Translations under genes and position numbers: made by a program
The notes under the pieces: model-generated
What the model saw: the letters and a program-made list of their open reading frames with translations, nothing else
What the model was told of the DNA's origin: nothing
Database searches by the model: none
Part shown: positions 10,401 through 18,911 of the stretch, piece after piece
How the letters are laid out: each line of letters opens with the position of its first letter
Numbering within the stretch: position 1 is the stretch's first letter
Source of the DNA: Flectonema sp. DT1601
Lineage: Eukaryota > Euglenozoa > Diplonemea > Diplonemida > Diplonemidae
Assembly (NCBI GenBank): GCA_964019425.1
Contig: OZ025781.1
Coordinates: 936,501-1,000,500 of the forward strand
Length of the DNA: 64,000 bases
Direction: 5' to 3'

Positions 10401-10716
10401 GTACCTCCGCAGGGATTGTGTTCCTGGCGTGTTTTCCTCTTTCCTTTTTTTTGTTGCCTCCCTTGGCAGTTTTCCCGATGTTGTCGCTTCCAATACCACT
10501 GACGTAGTCTGTGGTGTCGTTTGTGTTCAAGGCCGTTTGAGGTCTACTCTTGTTGTTTCTCACTTGTCCATTCTTTTTAGCTGAAGTTCTCGGTCGCTCT
10601 CTTGAGCTTTTCTCATCGCCATCGTGTTGGTGTTGATTTTTCTTTTTCTTATTCTGGACGGGTTCTTCGAGTGGTTCAAAATCAAGATCTGAGTAATCCG
10701 AATAGCCGTCACTCAT
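7438..10716 (-). CDS. Large acidic/basic low-complexity protein with C-terminal helical region
   Basis: The protein is 1,092 residues from ATG 10716 (MSDGYSDYSD). The acceptor-like CTCTCTCAG lies 10 bases before. A three-codon upstream ORF (ATG ACC ATA TGA) overlaps this ATG. Residues 1-250 are Lys-rich with KKKKK blocks. Residues 250-690 are Ser/Glu/Asp/Asn-rich. A short motif YS[DE][YF]S[DE] recurs three times (GYSDYSDLDFE, TYSEFSEVNSD, TYSDFSDDGS), and a 12-residue unit EVNERPDGGHQP is duplicated as EVSERPDGG...HQP. From about 700 to 1,000 the sequence is Glu/Arg/Gln-rich and helical (LREEEVINRLELQRES), likely coiled coil. I recognise no family. The YSDYSD sites look like casein kinase 2 targets, which is inference. 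It may be a cytoskeletal or ciliary scaffold, unproven. Confidence 0.75.
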   Translation of the reverse strand: MSDGYSDYSDLDFEPLEEPVQNKKKKNQHQHDGDEKSSRERPRTSAKKNGQVRNNKSRPQTALNTNDTTDYVSGIGSDNIGKTAKGGNKKKERGKHARNTIPAEVPTGNIEDTPPDKPKKKNNKKKQKQTRSPLRDSASEGEKNLISECQNPSQKNGKKKRKKEKTPPPEVVSCESKTPIQGKKTKNKTTTSNELTTQPQEVNSIGKDEFKKGSQSKKKKKKKKNPDSDKQHQENTNPTNRFLKNASTHDEDSHSYSSPEDVVEKKEVNSIPSQSERSISSLSQSEELINRQSDDQSNTSQSVSLSEPSLSESDDCHKYNSEHQLDTSQLIKTNHDDGNDPNLQSKGIDSHDVSNQSQVVRDEMSNELITESDILNEENSPSNQVLQQHTKSNEEIKSSDISDEEVATQLINNILNEESEPQPTTNLIESHDDDQTHSRLNSSEEVKNDGCSVLTTEDIKMQPDESSQPPMEMTANNSGQSEAVRNPKPLDGTYSEFSEVNSDSNNDDVGHSSGLLRDLNPSFPTDSSEASELKKPETATDDEKVMISKKVKDLNATYSDFSDDGSQSEESLSMPTINQKEDVSENNQLGEVNERPDGGHQPEEVSERPDGGGGGGHQPSSPKTESISSATETDDLNWTSIDSSSIIENIESQERTSLETETQFQHQTLQQNFQIDINLQKELTAAVTHNLQHSQFVLRKFLEEEYELTSLHITEVISLREEEVINRLELQRESDNNVAAANRRIQSRIESNELIRQLIIREEVGMREVLTSSELNNWNNHRSEATTSIEDVKQRWLRKQTILFNSCRNELTATQMSLFTEIQTEESISWKTLSQSGTSEEKLSLMRERNRCRRDLLFASETQRRAKLAVEELVVWVVLSCDLKDVKKDIYKTIKQRDQHHHLQFETLSRKQMISTESNVRDCIIRNYVGSIQQQRETRWRQRSQQDVNCLTSRRVPWYTVGKKSGRDQWKSLCISSTDVPQHPSDLLPKSRMRRKIDYLKKDLVSKSHLLSSVGGSTLILNSFSQWDLLLREAASRQNKSQGLANYAVPQPAGSAERWSPVCSRRSRENLVVSEDFERQLIISNVGPDITT

Positions 10717-11214
10717 ATGGTCATTCTGAGAGAGAATTACTTCTTTATAAGTAAACACACAACACACTAATTAGATTAAATATGAAAACGCATTGTTCCG
10801 AACTAACTCGATGCGCTGTTTTCAATAAAATAACTTATGAAAAAATATATTAATTCTCAGAATAAGATGCGTAACTTCTTCTTCTATTATTGCGGGTTTG
10901 GGAACTGGAAATTAGTAGCGAAAAAGCACATCTTCAGTTTTGTGAGTATTGACATTCAGACTGGCACTCGTTGGACAGGAGCGAGTTGCCAGACTTTTTT
11001 TTATTACTCAAAGCGATTGCTACAAATACTTCAAGTGAATCAAGCTCTGATAATATGGAAATAAAATATAATTTTTTTTTTTTGTTTCTTCGTTTGTAAT
11101 TAACAAACTGACTACTTACACAAATAGAAAACAAAACAACCGACGAATATAAACAAAAAGTTTATATTTTAATTTAATTAAAGGTACAGAACTAGTAAGT
11201 AGTGAAGTGTCTCC
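10717..11214. other. Intergenic region, no gene seen
   Basis: About 500 bases between the DHHC gene and the acidic protein gene. It contains T runs and small ORFs without recognisable content. Confidence 0.5.
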
Positions 11215-12186
11215 TTAAGGGTAATCATCAAATCTTTTACACTTGCTGCCGCAACCCTTGCCAGTGTTTTGCATTGCGTTTACGACTGACCACTCGATCG
11301 GTTTCGTGAAAAAGAAGTCTTTTAAATTACGAAACCAACCTTTATCAAAGAAACTGTGTCGTTGTTGACAACACAGAGGTAGAGTTGTTGAAGAATGTAG
11401 ATAAAGGCATTGATCTGGTCGAAGCTTTTCAAGAGATGTTTTGTTAACGAATATCAACTTTAAGTGAAAGAATAATAATTTAGTTACACTACAACCGGCT
11501 AGAAATGATAATAATAATAATAAACTATTAACTGCCGTGTCTAACCTAAACGATGTCGAAACTGACAGAAAACAGAAACGAGCAGTTTGAAAACTTAACA
11601 TTGCTTGGGTTAATAGAAATAACATGAAAGCAGGTTTATTCTTTCCTCCAACACAGTTGTTAATCCACCAACAGTGATGATCAAAGGTATATATACATCT
11701 ATTACAATTATTGCAATGTTTTGTTCTCATTGGTTGGCGAGTTACGCAAACTCTACAACTGCTTTTTACAATTTTAGGATCAGAAATATGATCACTAATA
11801 ACAACCCCAGACACTCCTGGATCGCCTCTCGAGTGTTCTCTCTTTGGTCTGATCAATCCTGGATCAGATGTTAATAAGAAGATATAAAGACCTACTGCCA
11901 GACACATTATTATTAATCCTTTCTTTGCTTCTTCATTATCAAACAATTTCCACGGCGTTGTAACTGTGCTACAGCTCACTACAGTTACAAACATCACCGC
12001 GTGTGATAAAATATAAATTGGTACCAGTTTCGTCCTCAGGTGTTGCAGCCTTCCTCTTTTTGGTCTTGTTGAGTATCGTTCATTTACAAAGAAACTTTCA
12101 ATTAGCTCTCCTTCAGAGAAAGTAATTGGATCTTCATCTCTTTGTTCTGATGGTGAAGCCTCTCTACTGCTGCTGACTCGCATCAT
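11215..12186 (-). CDS. DHHC-type protein S-palmitoyltransferase
   Basis: The protein is 323 residues from ATG 12186 (MMRVSSSREA), 16 bases after TTTTTCAG. It transfers palmitate to cysteines of membrane proteins through an acyl-cysteine intermediate. The zinc-binding cysteine-rich domain spans roughly residues 142-182: CRVC, KHCNNCNRC, then the catalytic DHHCWWINNCVGG. Two membrane segments precede it (IYILSHAVMFVTVVSC and GLIIMCLAVGLYIFLLT, ending in the family's DPG motif) and two follow (FMLFLLTQAMLSFQTARFCFL and SLLLLLSFLAGCSVTKLLFF). This is the usual four-pass arrangement with the active site facing the cytosol. The C-terminus is Cys/Lys-rich (GKGCGSKCKRFDDYP), possibly itself acylated. 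All catalytic residues are present. The subfamily and substrates cannot be told. Confidence 0.92.
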   Translation of the reverse strand: MMRVSSSREASPSEQRDEDPITFSEGELIESFFVNERYSTRPKRGRLQHLRTKLVPIYILSHAVMFVTVVSCSTVTTPWKLFDNEEAKKGLIIMCLAVGLYIFLLTSDPGLIRPKREHSRGDPGVSGVVISDHISDPKIVKSSCRVCVTRQPMRTKHCNNCNRCIYTFDHHCWWINNCVGGKNKPAFMLFLLTQAMLSFQTARFCFLSVSTSFRLDTAVNSLLLLLSFLAGCSVTKLLFFHLKLIFVNKTSLEKLRPDQCLYLHSSTTLPLCCQQRHSFFDKGWFRNLKDFFFTKPIEWSVVNAMQNTGKGCGSKCKRFDDYP

Positions 12187-12470
12187 GTTCTACGACTCTT
12201 GACTGAAAAAGATAATAAACCAAATATTGTAAATATTTGTATGAAGACTAACGCTGTACTTCTCAATTCTAACAGATTTAGAAAGAAGTCAGTTTGGTCA
12301 GAATACGGTGACCACTATTCTTAAATTAGTATTTTGAAGGAATAGAATCTTACTGAAGGAACTATTAAATAATAGTACGTAACTAAAAGTAATAAATAAA
12401 AACATCATCACAGATGGTAGTTCAGCAGACAAGTAGAAATGGTATCTAAATTATAACTAACTCGGAAGTG

Positions 12471-13064
12471 TCATTTCTTGTTGTCTTTTAGTTCAATTGG
12501 TTGCGTTGTTTGTTGATCTTCATTTTCAACTGCCTCACCTTGTATAGCAGTCCTCACCATTGCGATTAAGGCCCTGCGTAAGATGACGCGTTCAACAACA
12601 GAAAGGGTTTTTTCAGGGATGCTCTCACCCGGTGCCGCAGGAAGAAGAGATGAAATTATCTGCTGCGCTGATAACAGCGTCTTGACACCTAAAGAAGTAT
12701 CTTCACTAATGGGTTGTTGTAATCGTTGGAGTGATCCGTTAGTATCAAATGTCATGGCTCGCCTTGCTTCATCTCCTAATGCTCTCCCTTGAAGCATTGC
12801 TATACCATTTCCGAAATATCTAAACATATCTCTATCCATCTTACCTGACTTCATACTTTTAGACTTTGAAGTCTCTCCCTTCTTTGATCCGTAAATTGGA
12901 GGAACCAACCATCCTTTTACTACAATCTTCTCTTCTTTTGTCTTTACGCTTCTTACGCTTCTTACCATGTGTGAGGATTCTGTTGGGGTGAAAGTAGGTA
13001 ACTTGTTCCTTTCGAGTCTGCAATCTAAAGGATGACTACCTTCACACCCTCGAATTGTGTTCAT
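12471..13064 (-). CDS. Unknown small basic protein
   Basis: The protein is 197 residues from ATG 13064, which directly abuts an acceptor-like CCACTTTTTAG, so any 5' UTR would have to come from splicing. The first 80 residues are basic (VRSVRSVKTKEEKIVVKGWL) and contain the segment GWLVPPIYGSKKGE. Residues 85-190 look helical (SLGVKTLLSAQQIISSLLP, VERVILRRALIAMVRTAIQ). The end is polar (QQTTQPIELKDNKK). There are no membrane segments, signal peptide or motif I can name. It sits 187 bases downstream of the 681-residue unknown gene in the same direction. Confidence 0.65.
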   Translation of the reverse strand: MNTIRGCEGSHPLDCRLERNKLPTFTPTESSHMVRSVRSVKTKEEKIVVKGWLVPPIYGSKKGETSKSKSMKSGKMDRDMFRYFGNGIAMLQGRALGDEARRAMTFDTNGSLQRLQQPISEDTSLGVKTLLSAQQIISSLLPAAPGESIPEKTLSVVERVILRRALIAMVRTAIQGEAVENEDQQTTQPIELKDNKK

Positions 13065-13251
13065 CTAAAAAGTGGATTAAAGAAAAATAATAAATCACTT
13101 TAACATCAGACGATTGATGAGCAGCTTCAACCAGACAAAAAAAGTGAAAAGGGTCTGGGAGCCACAATGAGAATGCTAACCTGTTTGTGTGCAAATGATG
13201 TACTCGACCACCTCCTAGTTAGAGATGACAACAAGACTGCCTTCAATAACT

Positions 13252-15297
13252 TCAGGCGTCTACTTCAACGAATGATATTTTAATTAACTCCCACAACCTC
13301 GCTGTGTGCCTCAGTGAGAAGCATTTCGTCACATCTGAGATAGAATGTGAAGTCGTCAGACTACGAGTAGCTGTAATTAGATCCTCAAGTAAATCCTGGT
13401 GAGTCACTTCCATTACAAGTAAAAGATGTCTCGTTGTGTTTTTATATTGAGAAGCTGTCGATTCGAGCCATGTTTTAATATGAGGCAACCATAAAGAAAC
13501 GAACGGAACGGTTCCTTCATTAGTCATGACTACAACGTGTTGTGTGTGGATTTGTGATGGAGCCACACGTGGAAGACGACTCCTCTCTGCTTCTAACTCT
13601 TCTATTGCATCACAACATGTGAAGAATGCTCCAGCTAGTTGTGGTAATAAATAAAAACCTCCAGGTTCGTATATTGTGACAGATTCAGTTGAAGATTCTG
13701 GTAGTGATTTTAATACTTCGGTAGCAAATATTTTAAACTTCGTACCGTGTGGAGGTGGTCTCTTAATTCTATTCAGACTCCAATCAAACGAATACTCGAA
13801 TCGCTTTACTGCTGGTGATGGTCGTGCGCTTACCATCTTCTCAACGGATTCCAAATTAGTTGAAATTTCTTTTGGAGAAGTATGAAATATAATAACCATG
13901 TGAGGAGTTCCCAATACCCAAGTTGATACGAAAACTGGATAAAACATCGACTGCGAGTATAATTTACAAGCTGACTGAACTCCATGAATAATCCAATCTG
14001 CTGCTGCTCCTTCCCAGGGCTCAACTGCACTGACGTAAGGCAGAGCGATTGCTAACGACTTCTTCACTAATGAATTTGATAAAATATTATGTAAATCTCC
14101 CCACTCATGACATGTTCTGAGACACTTAGCATTGTAGGCCTTCCGAGCAAAGTACGTCAACCAAACCGCGTCGTACGCTCCTGACATCTCAGCAACGTAG
14201 TTATTTCCAATTTCTTGGTATGGGATTGGTGGGTTTTGTGAGGCGTTCATCGAGTCTTCGAGAACTGTAAAAATATTATCGTGAGATGTTGTGTACCGAC
14301 AGCGTTTGGTTACTATTTGATTGGTAGTATCCAACACGAATAGAGTGTTGTTAAAATGCAAGCAACCCTTTGTGAAAATATCCGCTGAGACTTGCAAAGC
14401 TTCACAATGAGGTGTCATTTTTAAAGCGTCTGCGGATATCATGCAGTCCCAAGCTTCTTTAATCCCCTTACACTTTAGTGACCAAATCTTTAGCAGAAGA
14501 TGTCGTCTGTCACATCCAGTTGCGTAGTCAACAGAGTTACCTCTGGATATTAATCTTGGTAATAAGTGTTTTAAATGTTTAAAGTCATCATGAATAAAAG
14601 ATAAAGTATGAATAGGTCCGCTCTTAACAGAATACGTAGCTGACCCCGATAAGGTTATCGAAACTTTAAATATCTTCGCAAGTTCCGTTACTAACATTTT
14701 AGCATTTTGCATAACCTGGTCTCTGTACATATTCCAACTTCCTCTGACTGAGAATGTTAATGCAAACATACAAGACTGTTTATTGATATAGTTATTTTCA
14801 AACAGGATGAGGATGTCGGTCTGTCGCTTACGTCCAGCACCTGTCATAAGTGTGCCGCAGTAGTCGAGCCAAAGTAATGTGAATTGTGACCACCCAAGAG
14901 ATGTTAATTTATTATAAAAGGGTCCATGATCCTTTAAGTCTTGAGCAAGTCCATGAGATGTTCCCAAATATGTAACACAACCAGCTTCCTCTAAACATTT
15001 ACACTCTTCAGGATCTGGGTTTGGGATTACTGTTCTTTTCGGTAGTAGTCCACAACTGTCTCGCATGTGTTTTAATGTTGTCATTGCTTTGGTTTCTAAT
15101 AACAGTCCCCACATTTCATTCGGATCGCATTCTTTTAAAACAACTCCTGCAGTACCAGCCAGCCATTTGTTGACTTCTTCTTTCTTTAATGATCCTCCCT
15201 GATATGCTGTACCTGTCGCTTTTTTTGTTGAAGTTGCCGTGGCTGCTGTCCGATCATTCAAAATAATCGGAGCGTGTGCCAGCACCGAACGAACCAT
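13252..15297 (-). CDS. Unknown protein, possible Rossmann-type methyltransferase-like domain
   Basis: The protein is 681 residues. I choose ATG 15297 (MVRSVLAHAPIIL) because it directly follows an acceptor-like ACCTCACAG; the open frame upstream is probably not coding. The N-terminal half has the rhythm KRTVIPNPDPEECKCLEEAG, then VTYLGTSHGL, then FTLLWLDYCGTL, then CMFALTFSVRG. This strand-helix order with an acidic LDYCG strand followed by an ALTFS strand resembles class I SAM-dependent methyltransferases, where a nucleotide- or amine-methylating [DN]PP[YF]-like site would sit. No clear GxGxG loop is visible, so this is inference only. The C-terminal half (residues 330-681) is unlike anything I know; it contains several hydrophobic strands (SMFYPVFVSTWVLGTPHMVI and RHLLLVMEV). 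No membrane segments are convincing. Confidence 0.6.
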   Translation of the reverse strand: MVRSVLAHAPIILNDRTAATATSTKKATGTAYQGGSLKKEEVNKWLAGTAGVVLKECDPNEMWGLLLETKAMTTLKHMRDSCGLLPKRTVIPNPDPEECKCLEEAGCVTYLGTSHGLAQDLKDHGPFYNKLTSLGWSQFTLLWLDYCGTLMTGAGRKRQTDILILFENNYINKQSCMFALTFSVRGSWNMYRDQVMQNAKMLVTELAKIFKVSITLSGSATYSVKSGPIHTLSFIHDDFKHLKHLLPRLISRGNSVDYATGCDRRHLLLKIWSLKCKGIKEAWDCMISADALKMTPHCEALQVSADIFTKGCLHFNNTLFVLDTTNQIVTKRCRYTTSHDNIFTVLEDSMNASQNPPIPYQEIGNNYVAEMSGAYDAVWLTYFARKAYNAKCLRTCHEWGDLHNILSNSLVKKSLAIALPYVSAVEPWEGAAADWIIHGVQSACKLYSQSMFYPVFVSTWVLGTPHMVIIFHTSPKEISTNLESVEKMVSARPSPAVKRFEYSFDWSLNRIKRPPPHGTKFKIFATEVLKSLPESSTESVTIYEPGGFYLLPQLAGAFFTCCDAIEELEAERSRLPRVAPSQIHTQHVVVMTNEGTVPFVSLWLPHIKTWLESTASQYKNTTRHLLLVMEVTHQDLLEDLITATRSLTTSHSISDVTKCFSLRHTARLWELIKISFVEVDA

Positions 15298-15508
15298 CTG
15301 TGAGGTGCTGAAGGAATGAATAAAACTGATATAACACAAACCCTGGCAGACCTCCGACAGAAGGAGTTCTCGAACGCAATGAAAATGAGGCAATACGGGG
15401 TTTGCCTTTCCTTCGGTACACGACGTTTTTTTTTTTTTTTTTTTTCACCCTTCACTAATTGCATACTGAACTGCAATAGTTTAGATACATTATCGAATAC
15501 GAGTTTCC

Positions 15509-16318
15509 TCATATCGCTTTTGCCGAGCCCTGAAAAAACAGATCAACGATTCCGTTTACCTGCTCACCATACTTTATGTGAATGTTATGTTTACCGTCAG
15601 GGAAGTAGTAGTCGCTACTGTTTGGAATGTTCTCTTTAAACCATTCAGCGTGTTCAGTTGGAACTATTGGATCTTTGTTACCGTGTAAGATGAGTGTTTC
15701 ACATTTAATTCTTTTTGCTTCTTCTTTACAAATATCACCTCCAGCATCATGGATGGCCTTCATCGCGTCACAAAACGAGTCCCACATAGGTTGCAAGTCA
15801 GCTCCGTAAATAGGTATCAATTTCCCCTTCATCCCAGCTGACCAAGTTCTTTCAACGTCGCGAGTAGCTTCGTACGCAGCGATGTCATGTTTTGTGACGT
15901 ACGAATTGCCTCCAAATATTACGAGTCGCTCAACTTTTTGTGGATACTTCGCAGCCAACTTCACGCTGGCGTTAGCTCCGTCACTCCAGCCGAGGAGGTT
16001 GAAAGAGTCCAGTTGAAGTGATTCGGATATTCTTACAGCGTCGTCAGCATCGATGTCATAAAAGTTACTCGGAAACCTCCTCATTGGAGGTCTACTCTCT
16101 CCATATCCTCTCGGATCAAAACTAATAACACGATAACCACACTCAGCTAAACCTTCTAACTGATAAGGGAAGTCAGTCTTCGCTGTTCCCATAGCTCCAG
16201 GCATACAAATAATTGGAACACCATCTTCTGGTCCAGACTCAACAATATGAAGACCGAATCCTTCAATAGTTATTTTAGATGTGCGGAAGCACAACTTCGG
16301 AATGGATCTCACGAACAT
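15509..16318 (-). CDS. BPHL: Alpha/beta hydrolase, BPHL/valacyclovirase type
   Basis: The protein is 269 residues, single exon, from ATG 16318 (MFVRSIPKLCFRT), 11 bases after ACACAACAG. It is a serine hydrolase of the biphenyl-hydrolase-like family, which cleaves amino-acid esters and possibly homocysteine thiolactone. The nucleophile elbow LLGWSDGANASVKLAAKYP (Ser near residue 112) is nearly the BPHL motif GWSDGG. The preceding VISFDPRGYGESRPP and the following VIFGGNSYVT match BPHL closely. The acid is in LILHGNKDPIVP (Asp near 223) and the histidine in FPDGKHNIHIKYGE (near 251). The basic N-terminus with Arg/Lys and hydrophobic residues could be a mitochondrial presequence, as in animal BPHL. 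The length fits the mature family size. Confidence 0.9.
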   Translation of the reverse strand: MFVRSIPKLCFRTSKITIEGFGLHIVESGPEDGVPIICMPGAMGTAKTDFPYQLEGLAECGYRVISFDPRGYGESRPPMRRFPSNFYDIDADDAVRISESLQLDSFNLLGWSDGANASVKLAAKYPQKVERLVIFGGNSYVTKHDIAAYEATRDVERTWSAGMKGKLIPIYGADLQPMWDSFCDAMKAIHDAGGDICKEEAKRIKCETLILHGNKDPIVPTEHAEWFKENIPNSSDYYFPDGKHNIHIKYGEQVNGIVDLFFQGSAKAI

Positions 16319-16501
16319 ACTAATTAGGACTGTTGTGTTAAATTAAAGTTACAGAAATACAAAAACACGAGTCACACGTCATAAAGTCGTACGCAAGCAT
16401 CCCCAAGAAGGGAAAATTGTACAGAAACCAATCAAAGAAAACGATCATAAATAATGTGAAAACATTATTTAAGTTGCGTTAAATGTAAAAGTTCTGAAAG
16501 G

Positions 16502-18688
16502 TCAAGTTGTTTGATGTGGTGGAACATCTCTGTCTCGATCTCCATCAGTTCTCTTCTCTTCAGAATCAATTAGATTATCAAGAGGCGATTCTAAATACTT
16601 CTCAGCTGAACCAGAAGGGAAGATATTCGACCATCTTATATGCGAAGTCTTGTTAACCCGATGAGACAACGTGTTGAGTGGTAGTAACTCTGCTTGTGGT
16701 GAGAAGTATCCCGACATCACATTTATAAAGTCTGCGGCTGTTATTACTTTGGAACGACTATTTAAAAGGGAAGTCAGTTCAGCAGATGAAAACTCAGATT
16801 TTGAAAGCTGACTACCCAGTTCCTGTGTTGTAATAAATCCTTTTTTATTATTATCAAATGTGTTGAAGATGTTCGTTATTTCAGAAGTAACTAATAAAGG
16901 AACCGTATTAGTTGGTATCTGAACTTCAGGTGGGGACCATTTATCAATAGCAGACTGTAGTGTACCAACAGAACATTTTGGAAAGTGACAATGCAGTAGT
17001 TCTAAAAAACCAACTCGTTCACCGTCTCCAACAACAAATCGAAAAACTCGGTTTGGGATAGCAGTTGGGTGGGCAGCACTGAACTTTACTAACTCGTGCA
17101 GTGTTAAGTAGCCACTCTTGTCACTGTCCATCGCGTCAAATATTCTTTTCACTCTGCGAACGTCTTCTTCGTAAACAACTGTTCGCTTAGCTCCATCATG
17201 GTCGAGGATGGGTCCAAGTTGCTGCTTTCGAATGGTTTGCATGCCTCCCAAACTCATTTGAAGTTTTGCTGACACTTCGCTCTCAATTCTCGTTGTTACT
17301 TTCTCTATCAAGTGTCGTATCCTTTCGGTGATTTTAAATCTCGTGGCCTCCTTTCCTTTTGCATCCCCGAATTCAGATGTTTCAATCTTAGAGCAGACTA
17401 AAGCAACTCTTCGAAGAGATCCCAATTCATGGCCACCAGTTTCCAGTTCGATTCCCTGCACCGGGCTATTCAGCATCGCAGAACTCCCGCAAGTATCCCC
17501 CCATAAAACCAGTTTTTTTCCAGATTTTAATATTACTTCCACTCGTCGGGTGGCAATCGTACCCGAAGTAGTGTTAAGGATCGAGCGTGCTTCCGAAATG
17601 AGTAAATTAATAATCCCGTGTCCTGTTCTCGTGTCAGGCCCTCGGTGTGAAATTGGGTTTTTGATAATAAAATCAACAGTCATCTTTGAATCGGATGATG
17701 ATTCATTTTTCTTCTTAACTGTTTTGTGATTGTGTGATTGAGAGTTCAGTATCTTACTTGTTTCTACAGCAGTTTTAAGTTCATTTCTCACTCTGGAACT
17801 ATAAGCACATGAAGAACAACACCTCTGACAATTATTTGAGTATATTCCTATCACCAAGTCTTCGTTATTGCTGTTATTTATTTCTGAAGATTTATAACGT
17901 TGGTTTACATTGAATCCAAGAATCGTAGTGGGTGTTGATTTATATTTGTCACAACGGCATATCAAATCCAAATAGATCGATTCCTTGTCGAGGATATTTT
18001 TCACTGATGCAGATAATAGTGTGAATCCAGTTGGTAGCAGTTGAATATCTATATTGCTGAGGTAGCGTCGTCGGAGTTTGAAAGTCGTGATGCCGTCTGT
18101 TCCTATAACTTCTTGAGGGTGTTGCTTGCGAAATTTTGGAACTCCAGTTGACAGTGCTCGGCGGTAAACAGCAGCTAGTTGGATGACGGATATAATCGTC
18201 TCTCCACTGATTGAGACCAGTTGCCAACTTGCGTAAGATTTCAGTGCCTGAATAGGACAGCTGCTACTTATTGAATAATCTTGTTCAGTGATTTGATGGT
18301 TTTCATCATCACCATCTGAAATATTTATAATAGACTCCACTTCATACTTACGAAGTTCATTAATAGTAACGGTGACATCAGTTGTCTCTCCTTCTAATAA
18401 CTTCACAAGTTGTTGTTTGACTGATTCGTATGCGGCGATGTTATCTTTTTTACTTCCTGTTTTCCACTCGTGATAAACATCACATTTTACTTCTCCTAAA
18501 ATATATTTATTTCGTGTCATTACTCGAACAGATAGGTCGCCGACTACATGTTTTCCATTTAGTACTTTTCTTTCTGATTCTTTCTCTGCTCCAGGTTGTA
18601 GTCTCTTTTTCAATTCTTTCACCTGTGCTGAGTCAACAGAGAGTGTTACTCGACCTCCGAATTGTGAGATACGGGAATGCTGAGGCAT
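16502..18688 (-). CDS. EF-hand protein with unknown N-terminal region
   Basis: The protein is 728 residues from ATG 18688 (MPQHSRISQF). At about residues 515-545 there is a canonical EF-hand, FDAMDSDKSGYLTLHELVKF, with Ca2+ ligands in DSDKSGYLTLHE. A second follows near 615-640, FNTFDNNKKGFITTQELGSQL. A short helical linker precedes them (VRRVKRIFDAMD). The first 500 residues fit no family I know. They include Cys-rich pieces (LICRCDKYKS and NNCQRCCSSCAYSSR) that could bind zinc, and a basic linker (KTVKKKNESSSDS). The arrangement suggests a Ca2+-sensing adaptor or enzyme regulator. The EF-hands are certain; the rest is unassigned. No intron is visible. Confidence 0.75.
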   Translation of the reverse strand: MPQHSRISQFGGRVTLSVDSAQVKELKKRLQPGAEKESERKVLNGKHVVGDLSVRVMTRNKYILGEVKCDVYHEWKTGSKKDNIAAYESVKQQLVKLLEGETTDVTVTINELRKYEVESIINISDGDDENHQITEQDYSISSSCPIQALKSYASWQLVSISGETIISVIQLAAVYRRALSTGVPKFRKQHPQEVIGTDGITTFKLRRRYLSNIDIQLLPTGFTLLSASVKNILDKESIYLDLICRCDKYKSTPTTILGFNVNQRYKSSEINNSNNEDLVIGIYSNNCQRCCSSCAYSSRVRNELKTAVETSKILNSQSHNHKTVKKKNESSSDSKMTVDFIIKNPISHRGPDTRTGHGIINLLISEARSILNTTSGTIATRRVEVILKSGKKLVLWGDTCGSSAMLNSPVQGIELETGGHELGSLRRVALVCSKIETSEFGDAKGKEATRFKITERIRHLIEKVTTRIESEVSAKLQMSLGGMQTIRKQQLGPILDHDGAKRTVVYEEDVRRVKRIFDAMDSDKSGYLTLHELVKFSAAHPTAIPNRVFRFVVGDGERVGFLELLHCHFPKCSVGTLQSAIDKWSPPEVQIPTNTVPLLVTSEITNIFNTFDNNKKGFITTQELGSQLSKSEFSSAELTSLLNSRSKVITAADFINVMSGYFSPQAELLPLNTLSHRVNKTSHIRWSNIFPSGSAEKYLESPLDNLIDSEEKRTDGDRDRDVPPHQTT

Positions 18689-18879
18689 TACTTTAAAAAG
18701 GATTTTATCTCACAGTTCAATCATCGCAATCACATTCACTCGAATGTTTCTAATGTAAGTATTCATTTTAACCTTTACAGAAAAATTAATTTTAAAATAT
18801 AATGATAACAAACACAACGAAGCTCGATTCGAAAACAAAAAGTGTGAGCGGGTGGTATCGTTTAGGTGCAGGAAATAAG

Positions 18880-18911
<32 letters not shown>

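Noticed and set aside
15298-15393. A longer N-terminus for the 681-residue unknown protein
   Set aside because: The extra 32 codons span an acceptor-like CACCTCACAG directly before ATG 15297, so they are more likely intron or intergenic sequence.
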